DNA of 64,000 bases from Mycolicibacterium llatzerense (GTDB lineage Bacteria > Actinomycetota > Actinomycetes > Mycobacteriales > Mycobacteriaceae). A program made the position numbers and the translations under genes. Positions within the stretch are counted from its first letter, which is position 1; each line of letters begins with the position of its first letter. Below, in pieces: positions 16,298 to 24,959 of the stretch. The notes below the pieces were generated by a model. That model did no database searches, was not told the origin of the DNA, and worked only from the letters and a program-made list of their open reading frames with translations. Location: positions 25,839-89,838 of the forward strand of contig NZ_JXST01000028.1 of NCBI RefSeq assembly GCF_000878195.1, given 5' to 3'.

Positions 16298-16972
16298 TTA
16301 CCAGCCGCGCGTCCGCCATTCTTCGAGGTGCGGCCGCTCGGTGCCGAGTGTGGTGTCGTCGCCGTGCCCGGGGTAGATGACCGTGGAGTCGGGGTAGACG
16401 TCGAAGACCTTGCGGGTGACGTCGCCGAGCAGTCGCTCGAAGTCGCCTTCCTGCCAGGTCTTGCCGACGCCGCCCGGAAACAGGCAGTCGCCGGTGAAGA
16501 GGTGTGTGACGTCACCGTCGGCTCCGCGGAGCGCCAGCGCGACCGAACCTTCGGTGTGACCCTGCAGGTGGATGACATCGAGGGTCAGGTCGCCGATCGT
16601 GATGGTGTCGCCGTCGGCCAGAATCCGGTCGGGCTTGACGGGCAGTGGCTCGGCGTCCAGGGCATGCGCCGCGGTGGGTGCGCCTGTGGCTTCCGCCACT
16701 TCGGCCAGTGCCTGCCAGTGGTCGAAGTGCTGGTGGCTGGTGACGATGAGCTCGACGTTCGGCGTTTGCGACCTGATCAGCTCGACGAGCGCCGCACCGT
16801 CGTTCGCGGCGTCGATGAGCAGCGTCTTTCCGGTCGCGGAACAAGTGATGAGGTACGCGTTGTTGTCCATCGGCCCGACCGATGCCTTGACGATCGTCGC
16901 GGCGGGCAGCGTGCGACGTGCCGCGGTGCCCGCATCGACGTGGCCGGTGTAGGTGTCATTGACGACTGTCAT
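16298..16972 (-). CDS. Metallo-beta-lactamase fold hydrolase, Rv1637c/glyoxalase II-like
   Basis: The 224-residue protein carries the MBL metal motif SHQHFDHW, then GHTEGSVAL (third His), LFTGDCLFPGG (bridging Asp) and VYPGHGDDTTLG (last His). This is the glyoxalase II-like pattern with a full dinuclear metal site. It probably hydrolyses a thioester or related small substrate. I place the start at ATG of MTVVND; the frame continues 36 bases further. It sits between the stress protein/protease genes and uvrA and is divergent from uvrA, the same order as M. tuberculosis Rv1637c. Confidence 0.88.
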   Translation of the reverse strand: MTVVNDTYTGHVDAGTAARRTLPAATIVKASVGPMDNNAYLITCSATGKTLLIDAANDGAALVELIRSQTPNVELIVTSHQHFDHWQALAEVAEATGAPTAAHALDAEPLPVKPDRILADGDTITIGDLTLDVIHLQGHTEGSVALALRGADGDVTHLFTGDCLFPGGVGKTWQEGDFERLLGDVTRKVFDVYPDSTVIYPGHGDDTTLGTERPHLEEWRTRGW

Positions 16973-16990
16973 GACGCCACCGTATCGGGC

Positions 16991-17013
16991 TTGTCGGTGG
17001 GGGCACATAGCAT
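16991..17013 (+). promoter_or_regulatory. RecA-independent DNA-damage promoter (RecA-NDp/PafBC type) of uvrA
   Basis: TTGTCGGTG, eight bases, then TAGCAT matches the published mycobacterial motif tTGTCRGTG-N8-TAnnnT exactly. It ends about 48 bases before the uvrA start. Such promoters are activated by the PafBC pathway rather than by LexA cleavage; I saw no LexA box here. Confidence 0.85.
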
Positions 17014-17061
17014 GGCGCTGTGGTGTCTGGACTGCCCAGACATTCAGGTGAAGGGATACGT

Positions 17062-19962
17062 GTGTCGGACCGTCTGATCGTCAAAGGTGCGCGCGAGCAC
17101 AACCTGCGGGGAATCGACCTTGACCTGCCAAGAGACTCGCTGATCGTGTTCACGGGCCTGTCCGGATCGGGCAAGAGCTCGCTGGCGTTCGACACCATCT
17201 TCGCCGAGGGGCAGCGCCGCTACGTCGAGTCGCTGTCGGCCTACGCCCGCCAGTTCCTGGGCCAGATGGACAAGCCCGACGTGGACTTCATCGAAGGCCT
17301 CTCGCCCGCGGTGTCCATCGACCAGAAGTCGACCAACCGCAACCCGCGCTCGACCGTCGGCACCATCACCGAGGTCTACGACTACCTGCGTCTGCTCTAC
17401 GCGCGCGCAGGCACTCCGCATTGCCCGGTGTGTGGTGAGCGCATCGCTCGGCAGACGCCGCAGCAGATCGTCGACCAGGTGCTCGCCATGGACGAGGGCA
17501 TCCGGTTCCAGGTGCTCGCGCCCGTGGTCCGGACCCGCAAGGGTGAGTTCGTCGACCTCTTCGACAAGCTCAACGGCCAGGGTTACAGCCGCGTGCGGGT
17601 CGACGGCGTCGTGCACTCGCTGACCGATCCGCCGAAGCTCAAGAAGCAGGAGAAGCACGACATCGAGGTGGTCGTCGACCGTCTCACGGTCAAGGCCAGC
17701 TCCAAGCAGCGGCTCACCGATTCGGTGGAAACCGCGCTGGGCCTCGCCGACGGCATCGTCGTGCTGGAGTTCGTCGACCGCGACGACAATCATCCGCAGC
17801 GCGAGCAGCGTTTCTCGGAGAAGCTGGCCTGCCCCAATGCGCACCCGCTGGCCGTCGATGACCTTGAGCCGCGGTCGTTCTCGTTCAACTCCCCGTACGG
17901 CGCCTGCCCTGAGTGCACCGGCCTGGGCATCAAGAAGGAAGTCGACCCCGAGCTCGTCGTGCCGGACCCGGAGCTGACGCTCGCCGAGGGTGCCGTCGCG
18001 CCGTGGTCCATGGGGCACAACGCCGACTACTTCACCCGCATGATGGCGGGGCTCGGCGAAGAGCTGGGCTTCGACATCGACACCCCGTGGAAGAAGCTTC
18101 CGGCCAAGGCGCGCAAGGCGATTCTGGAAGGCTCCGACCACCAGGTGCACGTCCGGTACAAGAACCGGTACGGCCGCACCCGCTCCTACTACGCCGATTT
18201 CGAGGGCGTGTTGGCGTTCCTGCAGCGCCGGATGGAGCAGACCGAATCCGAGCAGATGAAGGAACGCTACGAGGGCTTCATGCGGGACATCCCCTGCCCC
18301 GAGTGCGCCGGCACCCGCCTCAAGCCGGAGATCCTGGCCGTCACCCTGTCCGCGGATGACGACGCGAAATCCATTGCGCAGGTGTGTGATCTGTCCATCT
18401 CGGACTGCTCGACGTTCCTCAACGCGCTGACTCTCGGCTCGCGCGAGCAGGCCATCGCCGGCCAGGTGCTCAAAGAGGTGCAGTCGCGGCTCGGGTTCCT
18501 GCTCGACGTCGGTCTCGACTACCTGACGCTGTCGCGGGCCGCGGGCACGCTGTCCGGCGGTGAGGCACAACGTATTCGGCTGGCCACCCAGATCGGTTCG
18601 GGTCTGGTCGGCGTGCTCTACGTACTCGATGAACCCTCCATCGGGTTGCACCAGCGGGACAACCGCAGGCTCATCGACACCCTGGTCCGGCTGCGCGACC
18701 TCGGCAACACGCTGATCGTCGTCGAGCACGACCTCGACACCATCGCACACGCCGACTGGGTCGTCGACATCGGTCCCGCTGCCGGTGAGCACGGCGGCCA
18801 GATCGTGCACAGCGGCACCTACAAGGAACTGCTGAAGAACCCCAATTCGATTACCGGTGCCTATCTTTCGGGCCGGGAGCAGATCGAGGTTCCGGCCATC
18901 CGGCGGCCCGTCGACCGCAAGCGGCAGGTCACCGTGGTCGGGGCGCGCGAACACAACCTCAAAGAGGTCGACGTCGCGTTCCCGCTCGGGGTGCTGACGT
19001 CGGTCACCGGAGTCTCCGGCTCGGGTAAGTCGACGTTGGTCAACGACATCCTGGCGACCGTCATGGCCAACAAGCTCAACGGCGCCCGTCAGGTGCCGGG
19101 CCGGCACACCCGGATCAACGGTCTCGACCAGCTGGACAAGCTGGTGCGGGTCGATCAGTCACCGATCGGCCGTACGCCGCGGTCCAACCCGGCGACCTAC
19201 ACCGGCGTGTTCGACAAGATCCGCACACTGTTCGCGGCGACGACCGAGGCCAAGGTCCGCGGCTACCAGCCCGGCCGCTTCTCGTTCAACGTGAAAGGTG
19301 GCCGCTGCGAAGCCTGTTCAGGTGACGGCACCATCAAGATCGAGATGAACTTCCTGCCGGACGTGTACGTGCCGTGCGAGGTGTGCCAAGGTGCCCGCTA
19401 CAACCGGGAAACCCTGGAGGTGCATTACAAGGGCAAGACCATCTCCGAGGTACTCGACATGCCCATCGAGGAGGCCACCGAGTTCTTCGAGCCCATCAGC
19501 TCGATTCACCGGTACCTCAAGACGCTCGTCGACGTCGGCCTGGGCTACGTCCGGCTGGGCCAGCCGGCCCCGACTCTGTCCGGTGGTGAGGCCCAGCGGG
19601 TGAAGCTGGCCGCCGAACTGCAGAAGCGGTCCACCGGGCGCACCGTCTATATCCTCGACGAGCCGACCACCGGCCTGCATTTCGAGGACATCCGCAAGCT
19701 GCTCAAGGTGATCAACGGTCTGGTTGACAAGGGCAACACGGTCATCGTGATCGAGCACAACCTCGACGTCATCAAGACCTCGGACTGGATCGTGGACATG
19801 GGTCCCAACGGCGGCGCAGGCGGCGGCACCGTGGTGGTGTCCGGCACACCGGAGGACGTCGCGGCGAGCCCCGACAGCTACACCGGGCAGTTCCTCGCGG
19901 AGCTGTTGCCGACCGTCGTGCCGGATCCGCCGAAGACCAGGCGGCGCAAGGTGAGTGTCTAG
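17062..19962 (+). CDS. uvrA: UvrA, excinuclease ABC subunit A
   Basis: The 966-residue protein is full length for UvrA, the damage-recognition ATPase of nucleotide excision repair, which forms a dimer and loads UvrB. The N-terminal cassette has Walker A GLSGSGKSSLAFDT and zinc cysteines CPVCGE; signature LSGGEAQRIRLA lies near residue 500. The second cassette has GVSGSGKSTLVND, the DNA-binding zinc module CEACSGDG ... CEVCQGARYN, and LSGGEAQRVKLA. I chose GTG (VSDRLIVKGAREHNL) because homologues begin there and GTGAAGGG precedes it. It is driven by the RecA-independent damage promoter. The gene is convergent with the winged-helix gene, only 2 bp away. Confidence 0.98.
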   Translation: MSDRLIVKGAREHNLRGIDLDLPRDSLIVFTGLSGSGKSSLAFDTIFAEGQRRYVESLSAYARQFLGQMDKPDVDFIEGLSPAVSIDQKSTNRNPRSTVGTITEVYDYLRLLYARAGTPHCPVCGERIARQTPQQIVDQVLAMDEGIRFQVLAPVVRTRKGEFVDLFDKLNGQGYSRVRVDGVVHSLTDPPKLKKQEKHDIEVVVDRLTVKASSKQRLTDSVETALGLADGIVVLEFVDRDDNHPQREQRFSEKLACPNAHPLAVDDLEPRSFSFNSPYGACPECTGLGIKKEVDPELVVPDPELTLAEGAVAPWSMGHNADYFTRMMAGLGEELGFDIDTPWKKLPAKARKAILEGSDHQVHVRYKNRYGRTRSYYADFEGVLAFLQRRMEQTESEQMKERYEGFMRDIPCPECAGTRLKPEILAVTLSADDDAKSIAQVCDLSISDCSTFLNALTLGSREQAIAGQVLKEVQSRLGFLLDVGLDYLTLSRAAGTLSGGEAQRIRLATQIGSGLVGVLYVLDEPSIGLHQRDNRRLIDTLVRLRDLGNTLIVVEHDLDTIAHADWVVDIGPAAGEHGGQIVHSGTYKELLKNPNSITGAYLSGREQIEVPAIRRPVDRKRQVTVVGAREHNLKEVDVAFPLGVLTSVTGVSGSGKSTLVNDILATVMANKLNGARQVPGRHTRINGLDQLDKLVRVDQSPIGRTPRSNPATYTGVFDKIRTLFAATTEAKVRGYQPGRFSFNVKGGRCEACSGDGTIKIEMNFLPDVYVPCEVCQGARYNRETLEVHYKGKTISEVLDMPIEEATEFFEPISSIHRYLKTLVDVGLGYVRLGQPAPTLSGGEAQRVKLAAELQKRSTGRTVYILDEPTTGLHFEDIRKLLKVINGLVDKGNTVIVIEHNLDVIKTSDWIVDMGPNGGAGGGTVVVSGTPEDVAASPDSYTGQFLAELLPTVVPDPPKTRRRKVSV

Positions 19963-19964
19963 GT

Positions 19965-21140
19965 TCAGCGAGACAGGGCCTGGCTGAGTGGCGACGGGAA
20001 CCGCGGCTTGACCCGCACCCCGTCGAGCCAGTCCGTCAGCTCGGAAGCCTTGCGTTGCAGCACCTTCCGAGCTGACGCCCCGACCTCGTCGACGTACTCC
20101 AGCTGTACCCGGCCGTCCGCGTCCTGACCCCAGGCGCCGACGACGCGGCTGTCCCACCACACCGTGGGGCCGGCATTGCCGGAGCGGTCGAACAGCTGCC
20201 CGGCGTGCGGACCCAGGTACCAGGACCGGGCCTGCCAGCCCATGACGGTCGGGTCCAACCCGGGCAATAGCGCGCCCCAGGGCGGGACCGGGGGAGCGGC
20301 GTCGAGATCGTCGGGCAGGACGAACCCAGCGTCATCGCAGTCTTCCAACCCGACTTCGACGGCCTCGATCGACCGCAGCCCCTCGCGCGCCCACGTCAGG
20401 GTCTGCCCGAACCACCACTTCACATCGGTGGCGGTGGCCGGGCCGAAAGTCCGCAGCCAGGCGCGCAGCAGCGCCGCGCGGGCATCGTCGGCGGGCAGAG
20501 CGGCGGCAGGTTCGGGCAGCCAGTGTGCTGCCGCTGCCCACCGTGGCCGCGACGTCGTCCAGGTGCCGTCGTTGGGTTCGCGCAGCAGATGTCCCTGCGC
20601 GGACAACACGGTCAGTACCCGCGGGGCGACGGGAGTGCTTCCGCCCCAGGTCTTTCCGGGCGCGGGGTCCCAGTCGCCGGCCAATTCCGGCAGCGTGGTC
20701 CGGAGCGTGGCGGTGTTGGCGAAAGCACCCGAGGACAGGTGGCCGCGGACGGCGGCCGACGCACGCTCCAGCCAGGCCTCGCCGTCGGCCGCGATGCCGG
20801 ACTTCTCGACGTCACCGATCAGCCGTTTGCGCTCGGTCGCGGCCACGCGATCGCTGGCCGCGGCCTGGACCGCGGGCAGGTCGTCGGTGTGCACCACCCA
20901 CAGCGTCCGGCGCATGGCCATGTGCTTGACCAGCTGCCGGTCCCGATACAGCGCACTGTCGAGATCAGTGACGGTGAAACCGGGCAGCCGCGCCCACAGC
21001 GACAGGTACGGCGTGGCGGGGTCGGTGCCGTGCAGGCCCACCAGCGACCGGGTCACCTCGTTGTGACTCGATGCCGCACCGCTCAGGAAATGACGTTGCG
21101 CCAAGCGATTGCGGCGCTCGGCGACGGTGAAGGTGCGCAA
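19965..21140 (-). CDS. Winged-helix DNA-binding protein, AlkZ-like (HTH_42)
   Basis: The 391-residue protein belongs to the winged-helix HTH_42 family: AERRNRLAQRHFL, SLVGLHGTDPATPYLSLWAR, and RTLWVVHTDDLPAVQAAASD near the N-terminus, and FGPATATDVKWWFG in the middle. The family includes AlkZ/YcaQ DNA glycosylases that unhook interstrand crosslinks; whether this member is an active glycosylase I cannot tell. The start is a TTG one base past the stop of the upstream small gene, with GAGAG as a weak ribosome site, so the two are coupled. Its place beside uvrA fits a repair role, but that is inference. Confidence 0.8.
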   Translation of the reverse strand: MRTFTVAERRNRLAQRHFLSGAASSHNEVTRSLVGLHGTDPATPYLSLWARLPGFTVTDLDSALYRDRQLVKHMAMRRTLWVVHTDDLPAVQAAASDRVAATERKRLIGDVEKSGIAADGEAWLERASAAVRGHLSSGAFANTATLRTTLPELAGDWDPAPGKTWGGSTPVAPRVLTVLSAQGHLLREPNDGTWTTSRPRWAAAAHWLPEPAAALPADDARAALLRAWLRTFGPATATDVKWWFGQTLTWAREGLRSIEAVEVGLEDCDDAGFVLPDDLDAAPPVPPWGALLPGLDPTVMGWQARSWYLGPHAGQLFDRSGNAGPTVWWDSRVVGAWGQDADGRVQLEYVDEVGASARKVLQRKASELTDWLDGVRVKPRFPSPLSQALSR

Positions 21141-21141
21141 G

Positions 21142-21456
21142 TCAGCTCTCGTGCATCGAGCGACGGATCTGCTCGACCCGTTCCGCGGCGGCCTTCTGCC
21201 GGGCTTCGTACTGTTCCTCGACCGACCGGCCTTCCGGGGTGTCCGCAGCCAGCTCGGCCGAGCCGATCGCGGTGCCGTAGCGGGTTTCGATCTTCTCGCG
21301 CACCGACTCGAAGGTCGGGACACCACCGGGGGTGTAGCCGGTATCGGGGGCTGGCGCAGGTGTCGGCGAGGGGTCCGGATCCAGTGGCACGACCTCGGCG
21401 TCGATCGGCTCATTCGGATCCGTCGATGGCTGCTCGGCGGCGGTTTCGTCGGCCAT
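21142..21456 (-). CDS. Small acidic Pro-rich protein of unknown function
   Basis: The 104-residue protein has an acidic, proline-rich, probably disordered N-terminal half (DPDPSPTPAPAPDTGYTPGG). A charged helix fills the C-terminal half (VREKIETRYGTAI and SVEEQYEARQKAAAERVEQI), perhaps a coiled coil. No signal peptide or motif. It is upstream of and coupled to the AlkZ-like gene. Function unknown. Confidence 0.65.
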   Translation of the reverse strand: MADETAAEQPSTDPNEPIDAEVVPLDPDPSPTPAPAPDTGYTPGGVPTFESVREKIETRYGTAIGSAELAADTPEGRSVEEQYEARQKAAAERVEQIRRSMHES

Positions 21457-21567
21457 GACTTCACCGTACCGCGCGGGAAAGTTGGGATCGGTAGCCGCGA
21501 CGTCCGCGTGTACTTACGGCACGACGACGCCACTGGGGCGGCGTACAAGGAAGGGAAACCCTCTGCC

Positions 21568-22053
21568 ATGAACATCAATCGCACTCTGGCCGCTGGTATC
21601 GGCATGCTGGCCGTGGGCGCCACCCTGATCGGCTGCTCCACTGACAAGTCGGACGGCCCGAAGGCGTCCGGCCCGGGTTCGGTGACGGGCGGCGGCAACA
21701 CCGTCGTCAAGGTCGAGGGCCAGGACCTGGCAGGCCTGGACCTGAAGTCGGTGACCTGCGTGAAGCAGGGCGGCACCATCAACATCGCCAGCGCACCCAT
21801 CGGTGGTGGCGCGCAGGGCCTCGGCGTCGTGCTGACCGATGCGGCGCCGCCGAAGGTGCAGTCCCTGGGCATGGTGGTCGACGGCAACGCGCTCGCGGTG
21901 TCGGAGATGGGCGGCATGAAGACCGGCTCGGCTGACGTCAAGGTCGATGGCAGCACGTACACGATCACCGGGCAGGCGGCGGGCGCTGACCTGAAGAACC
22001 CGATGGCCGGCATGATCTCGAAGAACTTCGAGATCAAGGTGACCTGCGGCTGA
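21568..22053 (+). CDS. LpqH-like (19-kDa antigen family) lipoprotein
   Basis: The 161-residue protein has a lipoprotein signal peptide ending in lipobox LIGC at about residue 23. The exported domain resembles the mycobacterial 19-kDa/LpqH lipoprotein family: VKVEGQDLAGLDLKSVTCVK, SAPIGGGAQGLGVVLTDAAP, YTITGQAAGADLKNPMAG and a terminal KVTCG, with two cysteines likely forming a disulfide. AAGGAAGGG lies about 12 bases before the ATG. It is exported and surface-anchored; molecular role unknown. A terminator hairpin separates it from the CHAT operon, so it is probably not part of that operon. Confidence 0.87.
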   Translation: MNINRTLAAGIGMLAVGATLIGCSTDKSDGPKASGPGSVTGGGNTVVKVEGQDLAGLDLKSVTCVKQGGTINIASAPIGGGAQGLGVVLTDAAPPKVQSLGMVVDGNALAVSEMGGMKTGSADVKVDGSTYTITGQAAGADLKNPMAGMISKNFEIKVTCG

Positions 22054-22076
22054 CATGCCTGCCAGGGCTGCCCGAG

Positions 22077-22103
22077 CGGCGGGTGCATCTGATGCACCCG
22101 CCG
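22077..22103 (+). terminator. Hairpin terminator after the LpqH-like gene
   Basis: A perfect 12-bp stem (CGGCGGGTGCAT and its complement) has a three-base loop and lies 24 bases after the stop. Only a short TT follows. It ends 20 bases before the next gene. Confidence 0.7.
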
Positions 22104-22110
22104 TTCGACT

Positions 22111-22116
22111 TATGAT
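22111..22116 (+). promoter_or_regulatory. -10 element TATGAT of the CHAT operon, probable leaderless start
   Basis: TATGAT differs from the consensus by one base and ends six bases before the GTG of the first operon gene. No Shine-Dalgarno precedes that GTG. Transcription starting at the GTG (leaderless) explains both facts. Confidence 0.5.
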
Positions 22117-22122
22117 GCGGCC

Positions 22123-23775
22123 GTGTCGACCTCCGGTGAACTCGCCCGCGCTCGCGCGCTGATGTTCGCCGCCGACGAGGCGACAGCCAAGGAACTGCTG
22201 CTGTCGCTGATGCCCGCCATCGAAGCGGCCGACCGGGACGACCAGATGCTCGAGGTCTTCGCCCAGCTCGGCGAGATCTATCTGATCCGCAGCGCCCTGG
22301 ACGGGGTCCGCGAATGTATCCGGCGGATCGACGACTGCCTCGACATCTACGCAGCGATCCTGGCCGGCACTGCGCCCGCCGCGATCGCCGCGCAGATGAC
22401 CATGACCCCGGAGGACGCGGACCACATGCTCAGCCGCTACCGCCGCCGGGCCACATTTCTGCGGACCGGCCTGTCCGCCGCCATCGGTGACCACGAGGGC
22501 GCGGCGCAGTCCTTGGCTGCGCTGGATGACGAAGACGTCTATCTGCTGACCCACGCCCGCATCCTCTGCGCGCTCGCGCTGTGCGACGACGATCTGCACG
22601 TCCGTTCGGTGCCGTTGTGGGACCAGGTGCTGGCCGCGATCGCTTCGCCGGCCGACGACCCCGAGCGCGAATATCTTTGGCTGACCGGCGCGCTCGGCTA
22701 TGCGCGGTTCTGCATCGAAACCGGCAGGATGGACGAGGCGTTGCCGTGGCTGCGCCGGGCCGAGGCCCGGGCCCAGGCTCGCGGCTGGGAATTAGCCACC
22801 GCCAGAGCACAATTGGAACGGGCGGCGGTGCGTTGGTCGACGGGCGACCTGGAGGGCACCGAAGCGCTGGTCACCGCCGCGTATCCGGAGATCGCGCGGC
22901 AGGCGCGAGCCCACGAGGTATCGCGCTGCTGGCTGTACTTCGGGCTGACCCGGCTGGCCGCCGGCGCGTTGCAGGCTGCCGACGAATGCTGGGGGCACGC
23001 CGAACGGCACTGGCGTGAACTGGGCAAGCCGCTGCATGTGCACCGCATCCTGTTGCAGCGCAGCTGGATCGCCATCTTCCGGGGCGGCTACGACGAGGCC
23101 CGTGGGCTGATCGATCAAGCCAGGGCATGCCTGGATTCGTCGCCGCGCAGTAGTTGGTTGCAGTACGCGCGACTCGACGACCAACTCGGCTCCGTGTGGC
23201 GCGCTCAGGGACTGGCGGACCTCGGCTTCGATGCCGCGGGAAATCTGGGGACGTGGTCCGCCGAACCGGGCACCGATCAATACCGTTCCGGCATGGAGAA
23301 ATTGGCCACCGCCGCGGACTTGAAGTTGCCTGCGGCCCTGGCCGTCGACTCGGTGCGATACTCGATCACCGACGCCGACGCGCGAGCCCGCTGGGCCACC
23401 GGGGTGTCGGCACCCCTGCTGGCCGGGGCGTTCGCGGTGGCGTGGGAATCGCAGGATCCTGCCCTGGTCGGCGAACTGATCGAATATCACAGCGCCCGAG
23501 GTGCATTCAGTGTCGACGCCGCGAACGACCGGACGATGGAATGGGCCCGGGCCGCCACGACGGCAGCGCCGGTCCTCGATGTCGAGCAACTCGCCTCGGT
23601 GGCATCCGGGCCGGTCGCTGTCGGCGCCGCCGGCCTCATCCGGCTCGGGCCCTTGCCGCCGCTGCAGATGGAGCCGGACGGTGAGCCGGTGCTGGCACAC
23701 TACCGAGAGCTGGCTCAGGCCCGTTACGGCCGCGCCGTCACCGCGGATCAGGACGCGTGGTCGACATGCCCGTAA
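22123..23775 (+). CDS. TPR-like helical-repeat protein, first gene of the CHAT operon
   Basis: The 550-residue protein is almost all alpha-helical. Degenerate TPR-like units are visible through about residues 5-390, for instance YARFCIETGRMDEALPWLRR, RAAVRWSTGDLEGTEALVTA and RSWIAIFRGGYDEARGLIDQ. Residues 430-460 (LLAGAFAVAWESQDPALVGE) resemble the helical segment that usually sits just before a CHAT protease within single-chain TPR-CHAT proteins. No signal peptide, ATPase motif or membrane helix. It overlaps the CHAT gene by 19 bp. The pair looks like a TPR-CHAT protein split in two, with this part as sensor or scaffold; that role is inference. Confidence 0.75.
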   Translation: MSTSGELARARALMFAADEATAKELLLSLMPAIEAADRDDQMLEVFAQLGEIYLIRSALDGVRECIRRIDDCLDIYAAILAGTAPAAIAAQMTMTPEDADHMLSRYRRRATFLRTGLSAAIGDHEGAAQSLAALDDEDVYLLTHARILCALALCDDDLHVRSVPLWDQVLAAIASPADDPEREYLWLTGALGYARFCIETGRMDEALPWLRRAEARAQARGWELATARAQLERAAVRWSTGDLEGTEALVTAAYPEIARQARAHEVSRCWLYFGLTRLAAGALQAADECWGHAERHWRELGKPLHVHRILLQRSWIAIFRGGYDEARGLIDQARACLDSSPRSSWLQYARLDDQLGSVWRAQGLADLGFDAAGNLGTWSAEPGTDQYRSGMEKLATAADLKLPAALAVDSVRYSITDADARARWATGVSAPLLAGAFAVAWESQDPALVGELIEYHSARGAFSVDAANDRTMEWARAATTAAPVLDVEQLASVASGPVAVGAAGLIRLGPLPPLQMEPDGEPVLAHYRELAQARYGRAVTADQDAWSTCP

Positions 23776-24959
23776 CTGATGTCACCTCAACCACATTGGT
23801 GCTGCGCTTCGCCGACATCGGGATCGCGACATACGTCAGCCTGCGGGTGGTCGGCGCACCGGACCGGCTGGTCACCTGGATGGTGGCCGAGGACGTCCTG
23901 CTCGCGGTGACGTCCGCAGTGGCCGAGGTGCTGCCGGATCCGCTTGGCGGTGAACAGCTTTCCGATGCCTTGACCCGGTCATTGGTCACCGGTCCCTTCG
24001 CCGGCGTGGAGCGGGAGCGGGAACTCGCCAGGCTCCTGGGGGCGTTGCTGCCCGATGAGGCGTGGGACCTGGTGCGGCAGTGTGCGGACGGCCCGGAACT
24101 GCCAGTGCTGTTCGTGTCGCCGAGCGCTCGCCTGAGCAGGGTGCCGTGGGGCCTGCTCGCGCAGCCCATCGGCACCGACGACCAGCGCCTGATCGAGCTG
24201 GCCGACCTCATCCTGGCCGTGCCGCCGAACATTGCGAATGCGCCGCGCAGGCAAGCGAATCCGGTCGACGGGCCGCCGCTTCTGCTGCTGGACCCGAAAG
24301 TGCCGGGCCAACGGCCGGATTCAGCGCTCGGCTCGGTGCTCGGGCGACCCTCGCCGGATACCGTGCTGGCGCGGCACTTCGCCGAGCGTCCCGCACTGCC
24401 GGCGGTCACCGCGCCGGTGGAGCTCTTCCGCCGCGCCGATGCCGACCGGCACTGGCTGGCGAATCAGTTGGCGCAGCAGCCGTCGCGGCTGGTGTACGTC
24501 GGGCATGCCAGCGCGGCCCCCGACCGTGACGGATCCGCTGAGCAGGCCGCCCTGCATCTGGCCGAGCCCGAGCCGCTGACCGCCGCCGGCATCATGGTGA
24601 TGGAGCTGCCGATCCCGCCCCGAGTCGCGCTGTTGGCCTGCGCATCCGGCGCCGACTACCGGTTCGACGAGGCCACCGGCCTGGTTGCGGCGATGATTCT
24701 CGGTGGCGCACAGGTGGTTACCGCGACCCTCTGGTCGCTGCCGACGACAGCCGGCTATCGGACGGCCACAGCCGGCGACGCCGATCCGATGTCGGAGGTG
24801 ATCATTGCCGTCGACACCGCACATGAGGCGACGACGCCGGCCCGTGCCGTGAACGAATGGCAGCGACACTGCTTGCGTCGCTGGCGAACCGGAGACGCGG
24901 CGCTGAGTCCGGTGTACTGGGCGGCCCTGATGACCTTCACCGTCGACGGCGCGCGCTGA
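23757..24959 (+). CDS. CHAT-domain caspase-like protease
   Basis: The 400-residue protein is a CHAT peptidase (caspase/separase clan CD). The N-terminal part has the pre-protease pattern LPVLFVSPSARLSRVPWGLLAQ. The catalytic histidine is His250 in LVYVGHAS and the catalytic cysteine is Cys295 in VALLACASG. GLVAAMILGGAQVVTATLWS is the conserved helix and strand that follow in CHAT proteins. Both catalytic residues are present, so it should be active once triggered. The start is a GTG; an ATG nine bases on is equally possible. It sits second of four overlapping genes. Targets are unknown; the two downstream products are natural candidates as partners or substrates. Confidence 0.87.
   Translation: MVDMPVTDVTSTTLVLRFADIGIATYVSLRVVGAPDRLVTWMVAEDVLLAVTSAVAEVLPDPLGGEQLSDALTRSLVTGPFAGVERERELARLLGALLPDEAWDLVRQCADGPELPVLFVSPSARLSRVPWGLLAQPIGTDDQRLIELADLILAVPPNIANAPRRQANPVDGPPLLLLDPKVPGQRPDSALGSVLGRPSPDTVLARHFAERPALPAVTAPVELFRRADADRHWLANQLAQQPSRLVYVGHASAAPDRDGSAEQAALHLAEPEPLTAAGIMVMELPIPPRVALLACASGADYRFDEATGLVAAMILGGAQVVTATLWSLPTTAGYRTATAGDADPMSEVIIAVDTAHEATTPARAVNEWQRHCLRRWRTGDAALSPVYWAALMTFTVDGAR

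Noticed and set aside
16973..17061. LexA box for uvrA
   Set aside because: I looked for GAAC-N4-GTTC and found none; the RecA-independent promoter motif explains regulation.
17044..19107. 687-codon open frame antisense to uvrA
   Set aside because: Codon bias of a GC-rich gene keeps the opposite strand open. The translation is low-complexity and uvrA is certain.
21141..22097. Upstream extension of the AlkZ-like reading frame to about 710 codons
   Set aside because: The extension runs antisense through the LpqH-like gene and through the small acidic gene. Homology begins only at the TTG after that gene's stop.
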